This document shows, piece by piece, positions 61,448 through 64,000 of a stretch of DNA of 64,000 nt (position 1 is its first letter; each line of letters begins with the position of its first letter). A program made the translations under genes and the position numbers. The notes beneath the pieces were generated by a model that saw only the letters and a list, made by a program, of their open reading frames with translations, was not told the DNA's origin and ran no database searches. This DNA is from Dichotomocladium elegans (lineage: Eukaryota > Mucoromycota > Mucoromycetes > Mucorales > Lichtheimiaceae): contig JAIXMN010000011.1 in assembly GCA_025716815.1 (NCBI GenBank), positions 310,001-374,000 on the forward strand, in the 5' to 3' direction.

Positions 61448-62762
61448 TATGTTATTTTCAGGACTGCAGAACCTAGTATAAAGCTTGCAGATGGAATTGG
61501 AAGGGTTCCGGGGACAGACCATGACATGCTGCTTATCGAGTCATCAGGGTGAGAGCAAACACAAGCAAAAGAGATGATGGCCTCCTCCGCTTCTCGAAAG
61601 GTAACACTTTATTAAGGTGCAATGTATCAGAAGACATGAGACACACGATCGATGACACAATCAAGCAGCTGGAATCCACATCAAGTGCTCTTAAGCAACA
61701 AATCAATACTTACAAGTCTGCATCCTATCAGACCCTACTTAAAAGGAAAATATACGGCATCCAGGTGGTCCAACACACTATTACCCTCACAGAAACCAGT
61801 GTCATAGACCGCAAGAAGTGGAGATTTCTTGAGGTTCGGTCCGCAACTATTCCTACCACCTGGGCAAAGCGTAGACAATGGACAAAAGTATTTGAGCTCA
61901 TACCCACACTTCACGTGAGTATACTTTATGTGTTTAGTAGATCATCGACTGATAAAACTTTGCAGACTCTGCTTCTGATTCAAAGCAAGGTTACAGAACA
62001 GCTTGAAGCCGAGATATCTGGCCTAACCGAAGTTGTTGATCAAGACACAGTACGATCCCATCTGGATTAACGATACCTCGATAAGAATAAAGTTATTCGC
62101 CATCGAATATTTCCATTCAATGTTTTTGAAATGCCAATGTAGCTTCGCAATCGACAGATCCATATTGCGTAATGCTTATTCAAATGATGCATGCGATAGA
62201 AATTAGGTTATACTTCAAAGCACAATGCCTCTGTTCCGCTTCTTGGAAAGCTTATTATTTGGTCCTAGGAATATGGCCCTACTGCATACAAGAGAGTCGA
62301 GAGCTTCATCATCTTTACGGTCCACTATGTATCCAATCCTTCAGTGATTTGATACAATGGTTATCCGCTCTCATTTTATTTGGTATATAAATCCTTAAAA
62401 GCTATTTCGGTATATCTGTTGCATGAACAGAGACCACTGGTTTCTGATTACCATAAGGGTACCTTTTGCATCCAACCAAATGATGGCCATCTCCTCCTGG
62501 GACATACCACCTTAGCAGCGCAAGGGTTAAAAGCAAGTTTCTCGACGTGATAATTAATGCAGCTCGTGCCACTACGGTGCATTTATCACTCTATGTGAGG
62601 CGCAGAAACCTCAAAGTATAGGCAATGACGAGTTTGCACCATAAAAAGATGCGCCATTGGGTGCCACGGGATTTATGTTTGATAAACCAATCACGCGAAG
62701 ATGATGGTGACACTATAAATCAGATCATTGAATGGGTGAAGGAAGATCCGCTATCACTAAAA

Positions 62763-64000
62763 ATGTTCTGGTCTTCCAAACACTTTGAATTTGACGACAT
62801 TCCGGACCTTGAGGGAAAGATTGCTATCATCACTGGAAGCAACACTGGCGTATGTCTATTTTCGTTCAATGACGATGTATGGTGGTGCCCCTGACAAGCG
62901 TTGTTAATATAGATTGGCAAGGTTTGTGCACTTGAAATGGCGCGCAAGAACTGCGAAATGTAAGGAAAACACAGAGAGCGCGTATGAATGACGCTAGGTG
63001 ATTAGGTGGAACATTGTTAAATTAAAAGACCTGGCGAGCAAGTGTACTTGCATGCCGCAATGTTGAAAAGGGCGAAGCAGCAGTCGCCGAGATCAAGCAG
63101 GCGACGGGCAACGATAAGGTCGTGTGTATGGAACTTGACTTGCTTTCGCTGGAAGCCGTTAAGCAATTTGCCAAGACTTTCAAGGAGAAATACAAGCGAC
63201 TCGATATTCTAATGAATAATGCCGGCGTGATGATGTGCCCGTTTGCACTCTCGAAAGATGGTAAGCTTGACTTACGAGGGTCGTACTTCCTTATCCAACC
63301 CTTTTATTTTTAGGTGTCGAGTCCCAATTCGCAACAAACCATCTTGCGCCATATTATCTGACAATTTTGCTGTTGCCACTGTTGGAGCAATCTCCATCTA
63401 GCCGTATTGTCAACGTCAGCTCGATGGCCCATCTACTGGTCCTTGGAGGCTTCAGCTATGAGAAAATCAGCGATGAGAAGGCCTATAACCCAATCTGGCA
63501 GTATTCCATCACAAAGGTAGGACGGGAAAGGGCATCATAAAACAGCAACTAGATCGAATGATGACAATCGGGCTTCTATCATGCAGGCCTGCAATATCCT
63601 GTTTACTCGGGAGCTGAGCAGACGTCTTGAAGCAAAAGGTGTCGATAACGTAAGAAATAGAGCTCACAAACCATCCGGCGTCAACGGTCTTGACAGTTAT
63701 CTACGAACTAGGTCTACGTGAATTGCAACCATCCGGGTACTGTGCAGAGCGAACTTTCTCGCTACGTTGCAAATCCCGGGTCGTGGAGGGAGACGCTGTA
63801 TAATAAGCTTCTGACTATTACTACCGAGCAAGGCGCTCTGACGCAACTCTATCTTGCCACAAGCCCAGATATTGAGATGAAGAAGATTAAGGCTAAATAT
63901 TATGTGAGCGAATGACATTTGTGTCCTCACCAGCATTGGTGCTTGTTCAATTGCTCACTCGTGGTTGGCATGTCTTGTTTAGGTGCCTTACGCTAAACCT
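62763..64000 (+). CDS. Short-chain dehydrogenase/reductase, retinol-dehydrogenase-like, 3' end outside window
   Basis: Exons 62763-62849, 62913-62959, 63043-63260, 63314-63516, 63587-63649, 63712-63903 and 63983-beyond 64000. Classical SDR features appear in order: cofactor loop ITGSNTGIGKVCALEMARKN, VLACRNVEKGEAA (Arg suggests NADP(H) preference), LDILMNNAGVMMCPF, NVSSMAH, the catalytic YSITK, and NCNHPGTVQSELSR. This is the arrangement of the RDH11-14/WWOX-like group, which reduce or oxidise retinoids, steroids or lipid aldehydes; the substrate here is unknown. The start is taken at MFWSSKHFEFDDIPDLEGK because upstream codons look untranslated. The last visible codons are VPYAKP and the protein continues past the edge. 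Confidence 0.9.

Larger units (their letters stand above)
57869..62070 (+). pseudogene. Uncharacterised multi-exon gene disrupted by a transposon
   Basis: Exons read as 57869-58337, 58393-58438, 58502-58559, 58620-58670, 58728-59215, 59269-59298, then the transposon, then 61450-61548, a further part to 61914 and 61966-62070. Just before the insertion the frame reads FIWCERAMSARKY and resumes after it with VIFRTAEPSIKLADGIGRVP, followed by HDMLLIESSG and, later, KIYGIQVVQHTITLTE and WRFLEVRSATIPTTWAKRRQ. A conserved Asp followed by LLIExxG hints at a PD-(D/E)XK-like nuclease fold; this is inference. I recall similar uncharacterised proteins as a family in Mucorales but cannot verify it. A second problem lies at 61549: the next frame is offset and needs a 23-nt intron or an indel. 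With the element in place the gene cannot make its full product unless it is spliced out. Confidence 0.6.

Noticed and set aside
63030..63060. Apparent one-base deletion in the SDR gene before the ACRN motif
   Set aside because: Starting exon 3 at 63043 after GCAAG gives IVLACRNVEKG in frame, so no frameshift is needed.

Overview
The window is nuclear DNA of a filamentous fungus, most probably a member of the Mucorales (Mucoromycota). The genes carry many short introns (about 50-120 nt, GTA/GTG donors, usually CAG/TAG acceptors) and the gene set fits: a single-chain ATP-citrate lyase, a protein resembling R3B2 (a pseudo-RNase III with two double-stranded-RNA-binding domains, a family described in Mucorales), a CHD6-9/Kismet-type remodeler, a Siva homologue and paralogous secreted kelch receptors. 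I do not name a genus. All exon boundaries were read by eye from splice signals and frame continuity; none is backed by transcripts.

Layout. 1-20 kb is gene-dense: the 3' part of a giant coiled-coil GAR/GAS2-domain protein (+), an unrecognised helical-repeat protein (+), ATP-citrate lyase (-), a four-finger C2H2 factor (-), the R3B2-like gene (+) and an AreA/Gaf1-type GATA factor (-). 20.1-23.8 kb has no intact gene and holds worn remnants of a Pif1/Helitron-type helicase, a possible RecQ-type helicase and a Tc1-like DDE transposase. 23.8-47.5 kb is housekeeping territory: Rag GTPase Gtr1, a hypothetical protein, a nucleotide-sugar transporter, Mediator subunit Med7, a 15-exon CHD remodeler, mitochondrial ribosomal protein bL31m, mitochondrial malonyl-CoA:ACP transacylase, a seven-TM protein, the AAA-ATPase Afg2 and a Siva-like zinc protein. 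Convergent neighbours here are only 28-205 bp apart, and Afg2 and Siva are head to head with 129 bp between start codons.

47.5-64 kb is accessory. A tandem segmental duplication (units near 49.2-51.96 kb and 53.9-56.8 kb) carries two secreted, membrane-anchored kelch-repeat genes whose middles are nearly identical, introns included, while their ends have diverged. Between and around them lie a LINE-like fragment, a 69-bp palindromic MITE and decayed coding pieces. At 57.9-62.1 kb an uncharacterised multi-exon gene with a possible PD-(D/E)XK-like motif is split inside an exon by a 2.15-kb pogo/Tigger-like transposon with perfect 23-bp inverted repeats and a TA target duplication. The window ends in a short-chain dehydrogenase gene running off the right edge.

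Several genes bear on carbon, nitrogen and growth control (cytosolic acetyl-CoA from ATP-citrate lyase, mitochondrial fatty-acid synthesis, nitrogen-responsive GATA factor, TORC1-signalling Rag GTPase), but nothing suggests a gene cluster; their adjacency looks incidental.
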